Source: CAVXJN01 sp963773585
GTDB lineage: Bacteria; Pseudomonadota; Gammaproteobacteria; JASBUN01
Assembly (NCBI GenBank): GCA_963773585.1
Contig: CAVZBR010000001.1
Coordinates: 310,001-374,000 of the forward strand
Direction of reading: 5' to 3'
Length of the DNA stretch: 64,000 nucleotides
Of the stretch, positions 42,257-50,634 are shown one piece after another; within the stretch, counting starts at the first letter, position 1, and each line of letters starts with the position of its first letter. Position numbers and translations under genes: made by a program. The notes below the pieces were generated by a model, which saw nothing but the letters and a program-made list of their open reading frames with translations, was not told where the DNA came from and searched no databases.

Positions 42257-43600
42257 TCAGTGCTCGCGCAAGGCGACCGGGCGCTCGACCCGCAGGCGAA
42301 ACCGGCCGCGGCCGGTTTTCTCGATACCGAGAAAGTCGCAGCGCTCGGCGAGGCGCTTTTGCAGCAGCAACAGTCGGGCTTCCAGGTTGTCACCGACCTC
42401 GGGCAGTCCGATGCTGGGGTCGAGGCGTAATTCACGATTACTGAAGTCGGTGCGCTGCCGCCGGGTGAATTCCAATAGTAGGCGCCAGCAGATGGCTCCT
42501 GCGACGCCTTTGATCAGGTAGTCCTGCTCGATGAATACGCTGTTGTCGGCGGCGTAGCGTTGAATCGTAACCGGCGCTCCCTGGACGCGCTTCGGGGCGA
42601 TAGCGGGTTCGGCCAACGTCGGTGGCGCTGCAATCGCCTGTTGGCCGACGCGGATCGCCAACGCCAGATGCGCGGCCAGGGTGGTGAGTGCGTCTTCATG
42701 TTGATAATCGAAACGCGATTCCTCGGTGCTCTCAACGTACAGCACGCCGAGCAGCTCGCCCCCTTGGACCACGGGCACTGCAAGCTGGCTGTGGGGCGGG
42801 TCGAGGCCGGGAAACGGAATTTCGGACTCCAGTTCGGGCGCCTGGCCGCTGCCGCCGGATTCGACGCTGGCCCGTACCGCGCGGCTGTAGTTGTAGTCGC
42901 TGGTCATGTAGCTGATGCGGATCGGGGTACGTTCGCGCGCAGCGACCCCGATGATGCCCGCCCCGATAGGAATCTCGGAACCGACCCCGGACGAGGCGTA
43001 GCCGAGGCTGGCAACGGTGTACACGCGTTCGTCTACGGCATCGTACATCATGACCATCGCGTATTCGATACCGAAGGCGCTTTGCAGGCACTGGAGCAAA
43101 GTGTCGATCCAGTGTTCCAGATCGTGGCAGTGGCCGAGCTGCTCGGTGCAGTCGCGCAACGCCGCAAGCATGGTGTTGGATGGAACCTGTTTTCTCTCCG
43201 CCGGATCGTCCGCGCCCTGCACACCGAGCACACGGTATACATCCGCGCCCAGCAGGCGGAATATCTTGCTCATGCCCGTATGGGATGCGATTCCAGCCAG
43301 ACGCGCCTTCATGCGTTCGAACAGCGGACCTTCCGTTTCGGTGCGTAGATATTCCAAGGTCAGTCGATATTGTCTGCCGTCGTCGGGATTGATCACCTGC
43401 ACCATGGCACTCGGATCGGCGAGGATGTTCTCCCGCGTCTTGTTGAAAAACTGGAATGACAATGCCACGTGCTCGTTGTCCAGAAAATGGACCTGGGACA
43501 GATACGCGACGTTCGGCATGCCATCGGCGGCCAGGGTGGCGATCACGGCGGGAATCGCCCCTTCGAAACAGCTGCGCAATCCATCCAGCCGCACGTTCAT
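42257..43600 (-). CDS. FMN split-barrel, GAF and putative winged-helix regulatory protein
   Basis: The 447-residue protein has three parts: an N-terminal pyridoxamine-oxidase-like split barrel (ATLAADGMPNVAYLSQVHFL, about 1-120), a GAF domain (DLEHWIDTLLQCLQSAFGIE to GVLYVESTEESRFDYQHEDA, about 155-310) and a C-terminal domain of about 110 residues (DYLIKGVAGAICWRLLLEFT, FSNRELRLDPSIGLPEVGDN, RLLLLQKRLAERCDFLGIEK) that looks like a winged helix. It probably senses a small ligand or redox state and may bind DNA. It overlaps the preceding gene by four bases. The frame is open farther upstream but not coding there. Confidence 0.75.
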   Translation of the reverse strand: MNVRLDGLRSCFEGAIPAVIATLAADGMPNVAYLSQVHFLDNEHVALSFQFFNKTRENILADPSAMVQVINPDDGRQYRLTLEYLRTETEGPLFERMKARLAGIASHTGMSKIFRLLGADVYRVLGVQGADDPAERKQVPSNTMLAALRDCTEQLGHCHDLEHWIDTLLQCLQSAFGIEYAMVMMYDAVDERVYTVASLGYASSGVGSEIPIGAGIIGVAARERTPIRISYMTSDYNYSRAVRASVESGGSGQAPELESEIPFPGLDPPHSQLAVPVVQGGELLGVLYVESTEESRFDYQHEDALTTLAAHLALAIRVGQQAIAAPPTLAEPAIAPKRVQGAPVTIQRYAADNSVFIEQDYLIKGVAGAICWRLLLEFTRRQRTDFSNRELRLDPSIGLPEVGDNLEARLLLLQKRLAERCDFLGIEKTGRGRFRLRVERPVALREH

Positions 43601-44094
43601 GGTTTCAACGGTCTCCCGGCATTGGCGCCTGGGGTCTGTTCGAATGCCGCCGACGGCGTAAAGCACACGCGCAGCAACGTCTGCTCTGCTGCGGCCAGCA
43701 GGCTGGCAATGAAGGGCGTGTCGTAACCGAGTTGGCGCAGTTCCGCCCCGAGACTTTCCAGGTAAGCCGCGACTTCGCGGCGATCTTCGGTGCAGCACGG
43801 TTCGACTCGTCCGTCCGTACCTTTGAGTTGCAGGGTCCGATGACTGGTCGGGCGGCTGAAGACTGCCGCCACGGCGCCATTGGCCGCAATGCCTTCGAGC
43901 ACCGCCGCGGCTTGTTCGCGCGGCACGAACAGCACCACTTGGCGCTGGTCGGCGGACAGCACACAGCCGTAAGCGCGGCTTACAGCGGGGCACCCGCCCG
44001 GGCCTCGGGCGGCGATATTGATCGAAACCGAGCGTTGCAGAAACGCAGCGGTTTCGGCGTCGAGCAGCCGTGCATTTGTAAATGTGGGGTTCAT
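43597..44094 (-). CDS. Pyridoxamine 5'-phosphate oxidase-like split-barrel protein
   Basis: The 165-residue protein has the FMN-binding split-barrel pattern: SVSINIAARGPGGCPAVSRA, RQVVLFVPREQAAAVLEGIA, GAVAAVFSRPTSHRTLQLKG. The C-terminal part (VAAYLESLGAELRQLGYDTP) is helical. It may bind FMN, heme or F420. Its stop overlaps the ATG of the GAF protein gene by four bases, so both proteins are made together. Confidence 0.8.
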   Translation of the reverse strand: MNPTFTNARLLDAETAAFLQRSVSINIAARGPGGCPAVSRAYGCVLSADQRQVVLFVPREQAAAVLEGIAANGAVAAVFSRPTSHRTLQLKGTDGRVEPCCTEDRREVAAYLESLGAELRQLGYDTPFIASLLAAAEQTLLRVCFTPSAAFEQTPGANAGRPLKP

Positions 44095-44165
44095 CGCGCG
44101 ATCATACCGTGGTCGCGGTTGCTTCGGTAGCATCCGCCGCCTGCTGAGCCGACCCTGGAGCCGCC

Positions 44166-44585
44166 GTGTTGTATGTATCGTCAGAGATTCGAATTCCGGA
44201 TGCCGAACTGGAATTTCGATTTGTCCTGTCGTCTGGGCCGGGCGGCCAAAACGTCAATAAAGTAGCCACCGCGGTGCAGTTGCGATTCGATGCCGCGCAT
44301 TCGCCGTCGCTTCCCGAGGCGGTCCGCGCCCGGCTCATCGAGGTTGCCGGCAATCGCATGACCAAGGACGGAGAGTTGCTGATCAGCGCGCAGCGCTTTC
44401 GCAGTCAGGAACGCAATCGTGAGGACGCGCGCGGACGCTTGTTGGCGCTGCTGCGACAAGCCGCCCGTCCGCCCAAGACGCGCCGTAAGACCAAACCCTC
44501 AAAGGCTGCTCGGGAGCGGCGCATGCAGGCCAAGCGTCGCCAAGGCGAGAAAAAACAAGGCCGCGGCCCGGTGCAGGCGGATTGA
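44166..44585 (+). CDS. arfB: Ribosome-rescue factor ArfB (YaeJ)
   Basis: The 139-residue protein has the release-factor catalytic loop GPGGQNVNKVATAVQLRFD and the long basic C-terminal tail (RRKTKPSKAARERRMQAKRR) that enters the empty mRNA channel. It frees stalled ribosomes by hydrolysing peptidyl-tRNA. The start is GTG at 44166, divergent from the split-barrel gene. Confidence 0.95.
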   Translation: MLYVSSEIRIPDAELEFRFVLSSGPGGQNVNKVATAVQLRFDAAHSPSLPEAVRARLIEVAGNRMTKDGELLISAQRFRSQERNREDARGRLLALLRQAARPPKTRRKTKPSKAARERRMQAKRRQGEKKQGRGPVQAD

Positions 44586-44656
44586 GCAAGTTAGAAAGAC
44601 GCTTTGGCGGCGCTACACTGGTAATGGTTTGGGAGTTCAACCAGGAGGGTTAGCCG

Positions 44657-45004
44657 ATGGGTACGCGCGCAATGGTACTGTTCGTGGCGATATTTTCTGC
44701 CGCCAGCGCGTTCGCGGCGCCGGGCGAGCGGGGCGGCGCTTATGGTGGAGACACCACCGGAAAGGCGGGCGATGTCAGGTTCAAGAACGCGGACGGCAAC
44801 GGCGATGGAGTGGTCAGCGAACAGGAGGCGCGGCTGGTTGGTATTGAAAAATTCAAGGCCGTCGATCGCAATCACGACGGCGTCTTGGATCGGGCCGAAT
44901 TCGCCGCCATGGAATCCGCCGGCGATGGCGCGGGCGGCAGCCACGACGCGGCGCAACCCGATCCGGCGCAACCCGACCCGAAGAACGCCAGACCGCAACA
45001 ATGA
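44657..45004 (+). CDS. Secreted EF-hand protein
   Basis: The 115-residue protein has a signal peptide (1-20, ending AFAAPG) and two EF-hand loops: NADGNGDGVVSEQE and DRNHDGVLDRAE (about 45-58 and 69-80). The C-terminal tail is a Pro/Gln/Asp-rich stretch (DAAQPDPAQPDPKNARPQQ). Likely a periplasmic calcium-binding protein. AGGAGG lies eight bases before the ATG. Its stop codon lies inside a perfect tandem duplication. Confidence 0.85.
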   Translation: MGTRAMVLFVAIFSAASAFAAPGERGGAYGGDTTGKAGDVRFKNADGNGDGVVSEQEARLVGIEKFKAVDRNHDGVLDRAEFAAMESAGDGAGGSHDAAQPDPAQPDPKNARPQQ

Positions 45005-45022
45005 ACGCCAGACCGCAACAAT
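44983..45022. repeat. Perfect 20-bp tandem duplication over a stop codon
   Basis: GAACGCCAGACCGCAACAAT occurs twice in direct succession (44983-45002 and 45003-45022). The TGA of the EF-hand gene is at the junction, so the second copy is untranslated. Confidence 0.95.
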
Positions 45023-45056
45023 GAACAACGGCCAAGCGCACTGGCGTGCGCCTTGC

Positions 45057-45881
45057 CTACCAGTTGGGCACTGTCGTGGCGGCGCGCTTCGACTCGGCGA
45101 ATATCCAGGCTACGCCGGCGCCAAACATAAACGAATGGTCGGTCGTCACCAGCGGGCTGTCGGCAAAGCTGGCGCCGCCTAGATAGTCGTAGCGCGCGAA
45201 AGCGCCGATCCAATAACGATCCACGCGACGGCTGACACCCAGTGTGATGCGACTGCCGCTGTAACCAGCCTCGGCGTCATAGGCCGGCCGGCCGCTGCCG
45301 GCGTATGCGGTGTCCACCTGATAAAAATAATCGTGGTAGGGCTGGGTGGCGAACATCGGACCTGCGGAGACGGTGGTTTTCCAGCGACTGCGATGTTCGT
45401 ATTCGATATAAGGTGCGCACATCCAGCCCGCGGAGCGCAGCTTGGCATGGTCGACGACTACGACTTTGCGTAGCGGTAACGATAGGGTCCACGTGTCGCG
45501 TCCGGACGGGTTTTGACTCAGCAGGAATTGCAGTTGCGGCCCGAATTCCACGGTTGGATCCAGGTCCGGCATGCCCCGCCGCGGACTGTCGGGGTCATTG
45601 TCAGAAGGCGGGCTGGCGGCGAGACTCAGGTCCAGGCGCGCACGGCCGTCACCCAGTATCCGCAGGCGGCCGCCGTCGCGATCCCAACGCAACCGGTCGC
45701 CGCGGTATTGAAAGTAGGGTAGCGGGAGCAGGTATCCTTGGCGCTGCTCCGACCCCCGATAGGCGGGAACGGACAGCGCGTATGCGCCAATGCCGAGTTC
45801 CCATAAGGGCGACGGCTCGTCGGCGCCGGCGCCAGTACAGGTGAGGACGATGCCCAAGAGCAGGACCGGGGACGATTTCAT
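45057..45881 (-). CDS. MipA/OmpV family outer-membrane protein
   Basis: The 274-residue protein has a signal peptide (1-20, ending GAGADE) and the MipA/OmpV barrel: LWELGIGAYALSVPAYRGSE, QRQGYLLPLPYFQYRGDRLR, DPTVEFGPQLQF, and the ending FMFGAGVAWIFAESK. MipA scaffolds murein hydrolases and synthases in Escherichia coli; most homologues are uncharacterised outer-membrane proteins. The C-terminal tail AATTVPNW after the last strand is unusual because the terminal residue is Trp and not Phe. Confidence 0.88.
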   Translation of the reverse strand: MKSSPVLLLGIVLTCTGAGADEPSPLWELGIGAYALSVPAYRGSEQRQGYLLPLPYFQYRGDRLRWDRDGGRLRILGDGRARLDLSLAASPPSDNDPDSPRRGMPDLDPTVEFGPQLQFLLSQNPSGRDTWTLSLPLRKVVVVDHAKLRSAGWMCAPYIEYEHRSRWKTTVSAGPMFATQPYHDYFYQVDTAYAGSGRPAYDAEAGYSGSRITLGVSRRVDRYWIGAFARYDYLGGASFADSPLVTTDHSFMFGAGVAWIFAESKRAATTVPNW

Positions 45882-46110
45882 GCACAGTCCGTTTTGCCGC
45901 CAATGTGAAGTTCGGGCAGTGTACCAAATCGATCGCCAGCGATGGCTTGCGCCACGCGACGGCGCGCGGATGATCTATACCCATGATGTCGGAGCCAGCA
46001 GTCGCAGAGATGAGGCAATGGACAGCAGCCGAAACGGTTTCATAGCGTTTCATCGCTCCTTAACCGAATGTGTGCTCAATAAAAACGATCTAGACTGAAC
46101 GTTCTTTCCT

Positions 46111-47226
46111 ATGCACCTAGCCGACATCACCATGTTCTATGCCCCCGCCAGCGGCGGGGTCCGGACCTACCTGGGCGCCAAACGCGCCTGGTTGCGGCGC
46201 CAGCCCCGCGTACAGCACAGCTTGCTGGTGCCTGGCGATCAGCGGGCCTGCGACCAGGGAATCTGCGTCCTGCCGGCGCCTTCGATTCCATTCAGCCAGG
46301 GCTATCGCTTTCCGCTCCGTGAAGGCCCGTGGGTGGAAATGCTGCGGGAGTTGAACCCCAACGTGATCGAAGCGGGCGATCCTTACCGGCTTGGTTGGAC
46401 CGCGGTGGCTGCGGGCCGGGCCATGGACGTGCCCGTGATCGGTTTTTATCACTCCGATCTGCCGCGGCTGGTGGGTGCGCGCGCCGGGCGTTGGACCGAC
46501 CCGCTGTTGGATGCCTATGTGCGGCGCTTGTACCGGCGCTTCGATCGGGTCCTGGCCCCATCCCGGGTAATGGCCGATAAATTGGAACGGCTCGGCGTCG
46601 AGCGGGTCCAGGTTCAGCCGCTGGGTGTCGACACCGAGCAGTTTCATCCCCGTCTTGCCGATCCACAGGCCCGCGGGCGCCTGGGTGTCCCGGATAACGC
46701 CCGTTTATTGATTTTTGCCGGGCGCGGCTCGCGGGAAAAACATGTGCCCCTGTTGCTGCGCACCATGCAGATGCTCGGCCCCAACTATCATCTCCTCCTG
46801 GTCGGATCGCACATGCCGGCCCGTGCGCCCGCCAACGTCACGGTGTTGGATCATTTCATCGAACAAACGGAACTGGCCCGGCTCATGGCCAGCAGCGACG
46901 CCATGCTACACGCCGGCGATCAGGAAACCTTCGGACTGGTGATCCTGGAAGCCATGGCCAGCGGTCTGCCGGTAGTCGGCGTGCGCGCCGGTGCCGTGGC
47001 GGAACTGGTCGTGCCGGGAACCGGCTTGCTGGCAGTGCCTCGGTCCGCGGATTCCATGGCGCAGTCGGTGCGCGCACTGTTCGCCGACGGATTTCCGGAA
47101 ATGGGTCGCCTGGCGCGCCGGCACGTGGAAAACCATTACGCGTGGGAGCGCGTGTTGCCGTCCCTGCTCGGTCATTATCGCGACTTGTGCGGCGATGTGC
47201 CGCTGCAGGCGGCGGTCAATGCTTGA
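46111..47226 (+). CDS. GT4 family glycosyltransferase
   Basis: The 371-residue protein has the GT-B fold of family 4: ITMFYAPASGGVRTYLGAKR at the start, FAGRGSREKHVPLLLRTMQM in the middle, and the nucleotide-sugar site ETFGLVILEAMASGLPVVGV with the EX7E glutamates near 273 and 281. It is cytosolic or membrane-associated and adds a sugar to a lipid or polysaccharide acceptor. It is the first gene of a coupled three-gene operon: its stop overlaps the next start by eight bases. Confidence 0.92.
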   Translation: MHLADITMFYAPASGGVRTYLGAKRAWLRRQPRVQHSLLVPGDQRACDQGICVLPAPSIPFSQGYRFPLREGPWVEMLRELNPNVIEAGDPYRLGWTAVAAGRAMDVPVIGFYHSDLPRLVGARAGRWTDPLLDAYVRRLYRRFDRVLAPSRVMADKLERLGVERVQVQPLGVDTEQFHPRLADPQARGRLGVPDNARLLIFAGRGSREKHVPLLLRTMQMLGPNYHLLLVGSHMPARAPANVTVLDHFIEQTELARLMASSDAMLHAGDQETFGLVILEAMASGLPVVGVRAGAVAELVVPGTGLLAVPRSADSMAQSVRALFADGFPEMGRLARRHVENHYAWERVLPSLLGHYRDLCGDVPLQAAVNA

Positions 47227-47965
47227 ACGCACGCACTCGCTGAGTATTGTGCTCCACGACGTCGCACCGTCGACGTGGCCGTTATACCGGGATTTCGTGC
47301 AGCGCGTCGACGCACTCGGTAGTGTCCCGTTGACGCTCTTGGTGGTGCCCGACTTTCACCATCGCGATCATTTGGCCCGCCACCCGGAATTTGTCGCGGC
47401 CATGGACCGACGCTTGGCGCGCGGCGACGAACTGGTGATGCACGGTTATTATCACGCCGACGATGGTCCGCCCCCGCGCACTCCCCGAGAGTATTTCATG
47501 CGCCGTATCTACACCCACGAGGGCGAGATGTATCGCCTGCCTGAAGCCGAAGTGCGTGCGCGCCTCGACCGGGGCGTGGCGCTGTTCCAAGGTTTCGGAT
47601 GGCCGCTGAGAGGCTTCGTGGCCCCCGCGTGGCTGCTCGGTCCCGACGCGCGGCGGGTGCTGCAGGAGTACCCGTTCCGTTATACCTCTGACCCCACCGC
47701 GTTGCTGCGGCTGCCGGATTTCGCCGCACTCGCGGCGCCCTCGCTGGTATGGAGCGCCCGCAGCGCCTGGCGCCGCAAAGCGTCGCGGCTCTGGAACCAA
47801 CGCCGTATCCGGACCCAGCGCGACGCGCCGTTGCTGCGCCTGGGTCTGCATCCCGTGGATATGGCCTATGCATCGTCGCGCCGGTTCTGGTTCGACACGC
47901 TGCTGTCGCTGCTGCCAACCCGCAGGCCCATCACCAAGTCCGACTGGCTGGAGCAGATGGCGTGA
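47219..47965 (+). CDS. DUF2334/polysaccharide deacetylase-like protein
   Basis: The 248-residue protein starts SIVLHDVAPSTWPLYRDFVQ and has the NodB-like barrel features LLVVPDFHHRDH, ELVMHGYYHADDGPP and FVAPAWLLG followed by LRLGLHPVDM. These are the DUF2334 counterparts of deacetylase metal and catalytic sites. It probably deacetylates the glycan made by the adjacent glycosyltransferase. Translation is coupled on both sides (8-base overlap in, GTGA overlap out). Confidence 0.85.
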   Translation: MLERTHSLSIVLHDVAPSTWPLYRDFVQRVDALGSVPLTLLVVPDFHHRDHLARHPEFVAAMDRRLARGDELVMHGYYHADDGPPPRTPREYFMRRIYTHEGEMYRLPEAEVRARLDRGVALFQGFGWPLRGFVAPAWLLGPDARRVLQEYPFRYTSDPTALLRLPDFAALAAPSLVWSARSAWRRKASRLWNQRRIRTQRDAPLLRLGLHPVDMAYASSRRFWFDTLLSLLPTRRPITKSDWLEQMA

Positions 47966-48987
47966 GTTTGCGCTATGGGGTCCTGGCGTTGCTGGGACTG
48001 GGGATCGGCGTCGGCTTGCCGCTCTTCCTCGGCGGTACCAAAGCGCTGGTGCTATTGCGCGATTACCCCCTCGATCAATTGTCGTTGCTGCTGGGCATGG
48101 TTTTCATCGGCTGGAATCTCAACGCCGGGCGGGTGCGACTGCTGGCGGGGGGCATGGGCACGCGGCTCGCCCAAGGCCGGGCGCTGGCCACCGTTCTGGC
48201 GTCGGAGTTTGCGATCTGTGCGACGCCCGGTGGGGCGGGCGGTCCGGTGACCTATGCCTTCCTGTTGTCACGGCGCGGTATGACGGCCAGCCAGAGCGTC
48301 GCGTTGTACGCTGCCGACCAGCTCATGGATTTATTGTTCTTTCTTACCGCGTTGATTGGTTTGAGCCTGTACTGGTTGTTTGCGCCCCAGGACTTGCGCG
48401 TGGTCTGGCAGTTGGTGATGCTCGCGGTGTTGGTGCTTGGCGGACTGGCGGTGGTACTGACGGTGATGCGGTTTTACCGCAAGGCTCTGCTGTTGGCGGG
48501 CCGGTTGCTGCGTCGTCTGCGGGTGTCATCGCGCACACGGCGCCAATTGGCGCGCCGGGCAATCGAATTTCGACATTCCTTGGCGTTGATCCGCAGCTAT
48601 TCGCGCCTGCGCTTATTCAGTGTTTATCTGCTCTGTGCCGGGCACTGGCTGTTGCGCTATAGCGTTCTGTTTCTGGTGGTGCGCGCCTTGGGCGGCGATC
48701 TGAGCTGGCCCTATGCCTTCCTGGTGCAAATGCTCTCGCTGGGTGCGGGGCAAGCAGCACTGTTGCCCGGTGGCAGCGGCGGCGCGGAGGCCAGCAGCAC
48801 CCTACTGCTGGCGCCGCAGTTGGGCGCGGCGGTGGCCGCGGCCGCGATTCTGGTGTGGCGGTTCGTGACCTTCTATTGGTACCTGATCGCCGGTGCTCCG
48901 GTGTTCGCGGTACTGGCGGGGCGACCGCTGTGGCGTCGGCTCACGACCCGCAGCACGGCGACCGTCCCACCGTCGGCACAGCCCTGA
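47962..48987 (+). CDS. AglD/MprF-type integral membrane flippase-like protein
   Basis: The 341-residue protein has about eight membrane helices and belongs to the lysylphosphatidylglycerol synthase transmembrane (UPF0104) family: GWNLNAGRVRLLAGGMGTRL, FAICATPGGAGGPVTYAFLL and GQAALLPGGSGGAEASSTLL with the conserved PGG..G motifs. Such proteins flip lipids or lipid-linked sugars. Its GTG start overlaps the TGA of the deacetylase-like gene. It completes a probable glycolipid synthesis, trimming and flipping unit. Confidence 0.88.
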   Translation: MSLRYGVLALLGLGIGVGLPLFLGGTKALVLLRDYPLDQLSLLLGMVFIGWNLNAGRVRLLAGGMGTRLAQGRALATVLASEFAICATPGGAGGPVTYAFLLSRRGMTASQSVALYAADQLMDLLFFLTALIGLSLYWLFAPQDLRVVWQLVMLAVLVLGGLAVVLTVMRFYRKALLLAGRLLRRLRVSSRTRRQLARRAIEFRHSLALIRSYSRLRLFSVYLLCAGHWLLRYSVLFLVVRALGGDLSWPYAFLVQMLSLGAGQAALLPGGSGGAEASSTLLLAPQLGAAVAAAAILVWRFVTFYWYLIAGAPVFAVLAGRPLWRRLTTRSTATVPPSAQP

Positions 48988-49007
48988 CCGGCCAACCGCC
49001 GCAGCCC

Positions 49008-49865
49008 TCAGGCGCCGATCATGTCGGCTTTCTTACGCACCAGGCGGTTATCGCGAAAGTCCGCGAACGCTTGTTCGACCTCGTCCTGGCTGTTCATGAC
49101 GAACGGGCCATATTGCACGATGGGTTCGTGCAGCGGCCGCCCCGCCACCAGGATGAACTCGGCGCCCTCGGCTCCGGCATCGATCGAAACTTCATCGCCG
49201 TCTCCAAGCACTGCCAGGTTGTGCTGCGCCAAGCTCGTATTTCCGATCTGCGCGCTGCCTTCGAAGACGTACACAAACGCAGTGTGACCGGCCGGAACCG
49301 GATAGTTGAAGCGGCCTTCGGCGGCGACCGTGACGTGTAAGTATCGGGCGTCGGTGTTGGGATCGTCGATAGGCCCGCGGTTGCCGGCGTACTCGCCGCT
49401 GAGCAAGCGCACCTGGACTTCGCCTTGGTCCACCACGGGAATCGCTTCCGGCGAGAATTCCTGATAGGCGGGGTCGCTCATCTTCTCCTTGGCCGGGAGG
49501 TTGATCCAAAGCTGAAAGCCGCGCATCAAGCCCGCGGTCTGCTGCGGCATCTCGGAGTGAATCACGCCGCTGGCCGCCTTCATCCACTGCACGCCTCCCG
49601 CTCGCAGATCGCCTCGGTTGCCCATGCTGTCGCGATGCAGCATGTGGCCGTCCAACATGTACGTCACCGTAATGAAGCCGCGGTGCGGGTGGTCCGGAAA
49701 CCCGGCGATGTAATCGTTCGGGTCGTCGCTGGAAAAATGATCCAGCATCAGGAACGGGTCTAGATTGCGCCGCGCCTGCGTGCCGATGGTGCGATGTACG
49801 GTCACCCCTGCGCCCTCGCTCACTGCCTGGGCGCGGATGACCTGGGAAACGTTGCGTGCGTTCAT
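49008..49865 (-). CDS. Pirin family protein
   Basis: The 285-residue protein has the pirin bicupin pattern: LDPFLMLDHFSSDDPNDYIA, FPDHPHRGFITVTYMLDG, HRDSMGNRGDLRAGGVQWMK, ASGVIHSEMPQQ. The HPHRG, H and SE residues make the metal site used by quercetinases. Bacterial pirins are dioxygenase-like and linked to redox stress. It lies 28 bases after the azoreductase gene and shares its LysR-controlled promoter region. Confidence 0.93.
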   Translation of the reverse strand: MNARNVSQVIRAQAVSEGAGVTVHRTIGTQARRNLDPFLMLDHFSSDDPNDYIAGFPDHPHRGFITVTYMLDGHMLHRDSMGNRGDLRAGGVQWMKAASGVIHSEMPQQTAGLMRGFQLWINLPAKEKMSDPAYQEFSPEAIPVVDQGEVQVRLLSGEYAGNRGPIDDPNTDARYLHVTVAAEGRFNYPVPAGHTAFVYVFEGSAQIGNTSLAQHNLAVLGDGDEVSIDAGAEGAEFILVAGRPLHEPIVQYGPFVMNSQDEVEQAFADFRDNRLVRKKADMIGA

Positions 49866-49893
49866 GACTACGATCCTCGTGGGAAAGGACGAC

Positions 49894-50517
49894 TCAAGCG
49901 GCGTCCCGCTGCAAATCCAGCGCTTCGATGGCGGCTCGGGCGCGTTCCATGGCGGCGTCGCTGTCGGTTGCGACACGTTCCGCGGCAATGATTTCCACCT
50001 CACGGATACCGAGAAAGCCCAGCACGTGGCGCATGTAACTGGAGGCAAAATCCATTTCGCTGCCCAACCCGACGCCACCGGAAGCAAACACCAGATAGGC
50101 TTTGCGTCCGCCCAGCAGACCTTCGGGGCCGTTGTCAGTGTAGCGGAAGGTACGTTTCACCCGCGCCACCAGATCGATCCAGGCTTTCAGAGCGGCAGGA
50201 ATGCCGAAGTTGAATACCGGCACGCCGATCACCAGGACATCCGCCGCGTACAACTCATCGACCAGTTCGTCGGACAAAGCAAGGCGCGCCTTTTGAGCTT
50301 GATCCCGCACGTCTTCGCCGGTGTAGTTGGCGCCGATCCACGCTTCATCGACGAATTCCATACCTTGGGAAACATCGCGGCTCGTGACATCGATCGCGCC
50401 GTGCAGCTGCTGCAGGCGGTCGATGAGCGCGTTCTCCAGGAAGCGGGTGACGGATGCCTGCCGGGGGCTGGCATCGACGCGCAATACGCGGAGCGGTGAC
50501 GGGTTCTTACGGCTCAT
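49894..50517 (-). CDS. azoR: FMN-dependent NADH azoreductase
   Basis: The 207-residue flavodoxin-like protein has RVLRVDASPRQASVTRFLEN at the start (FMN phosphate loop), VPVFNFGIPAALKAWIDLVA in the middle and LVFASGGVGLGS. Azoreductases reduce quinones and azo compounds with NADH. Together with pirin and the divergent LysR gene it looks like a quinone/redox-stress unit. Confidence 0.92.
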   Translation of the reverse strand: MSRKNPSPLRVLRVDASPRQASVTRFLENALIDRLQQLHGAIDVTSRDVSQGMEFVDEAWIGANYTGEDVRDQAQKARLALSDELVDELYAADVLVIGVPVFNFGIPAALKAWIDLVARVKRTFRYTDNGPEGLLGGRKAYLVFASGGVGLGSEMDFASSYMRHVLGFLGIREVEIIAAERVATDSDAAMERARAAIEALDLQRDAA

Positions 50518-50610
50518 GGCGCTACTCCTATGTCTGATTGGGCCCTGGCGACCATGACGGTAAGCTTGGCAGTTGACAGAGCGAGAATAAATAGACACTA
50601 ATAGAAAATA

Positions 50611-50631
50611 TTGTTCTAAAAACGAGAACAA
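50611..50631. promoter_or_regulatory. LysR-type operator between azoR and the regulator gene
   Basis: TTGTTCT-N7-AGAACAA, a perfect seven-base palindrome with a T-N11-A core, lies three bases before the LysR start codon in a 117-base divergent region. A LysR regulator typically binds such a site to control both its own gene and the divergent target. Confidence 0.7.
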
Positions 50632-50634
50632 AAA

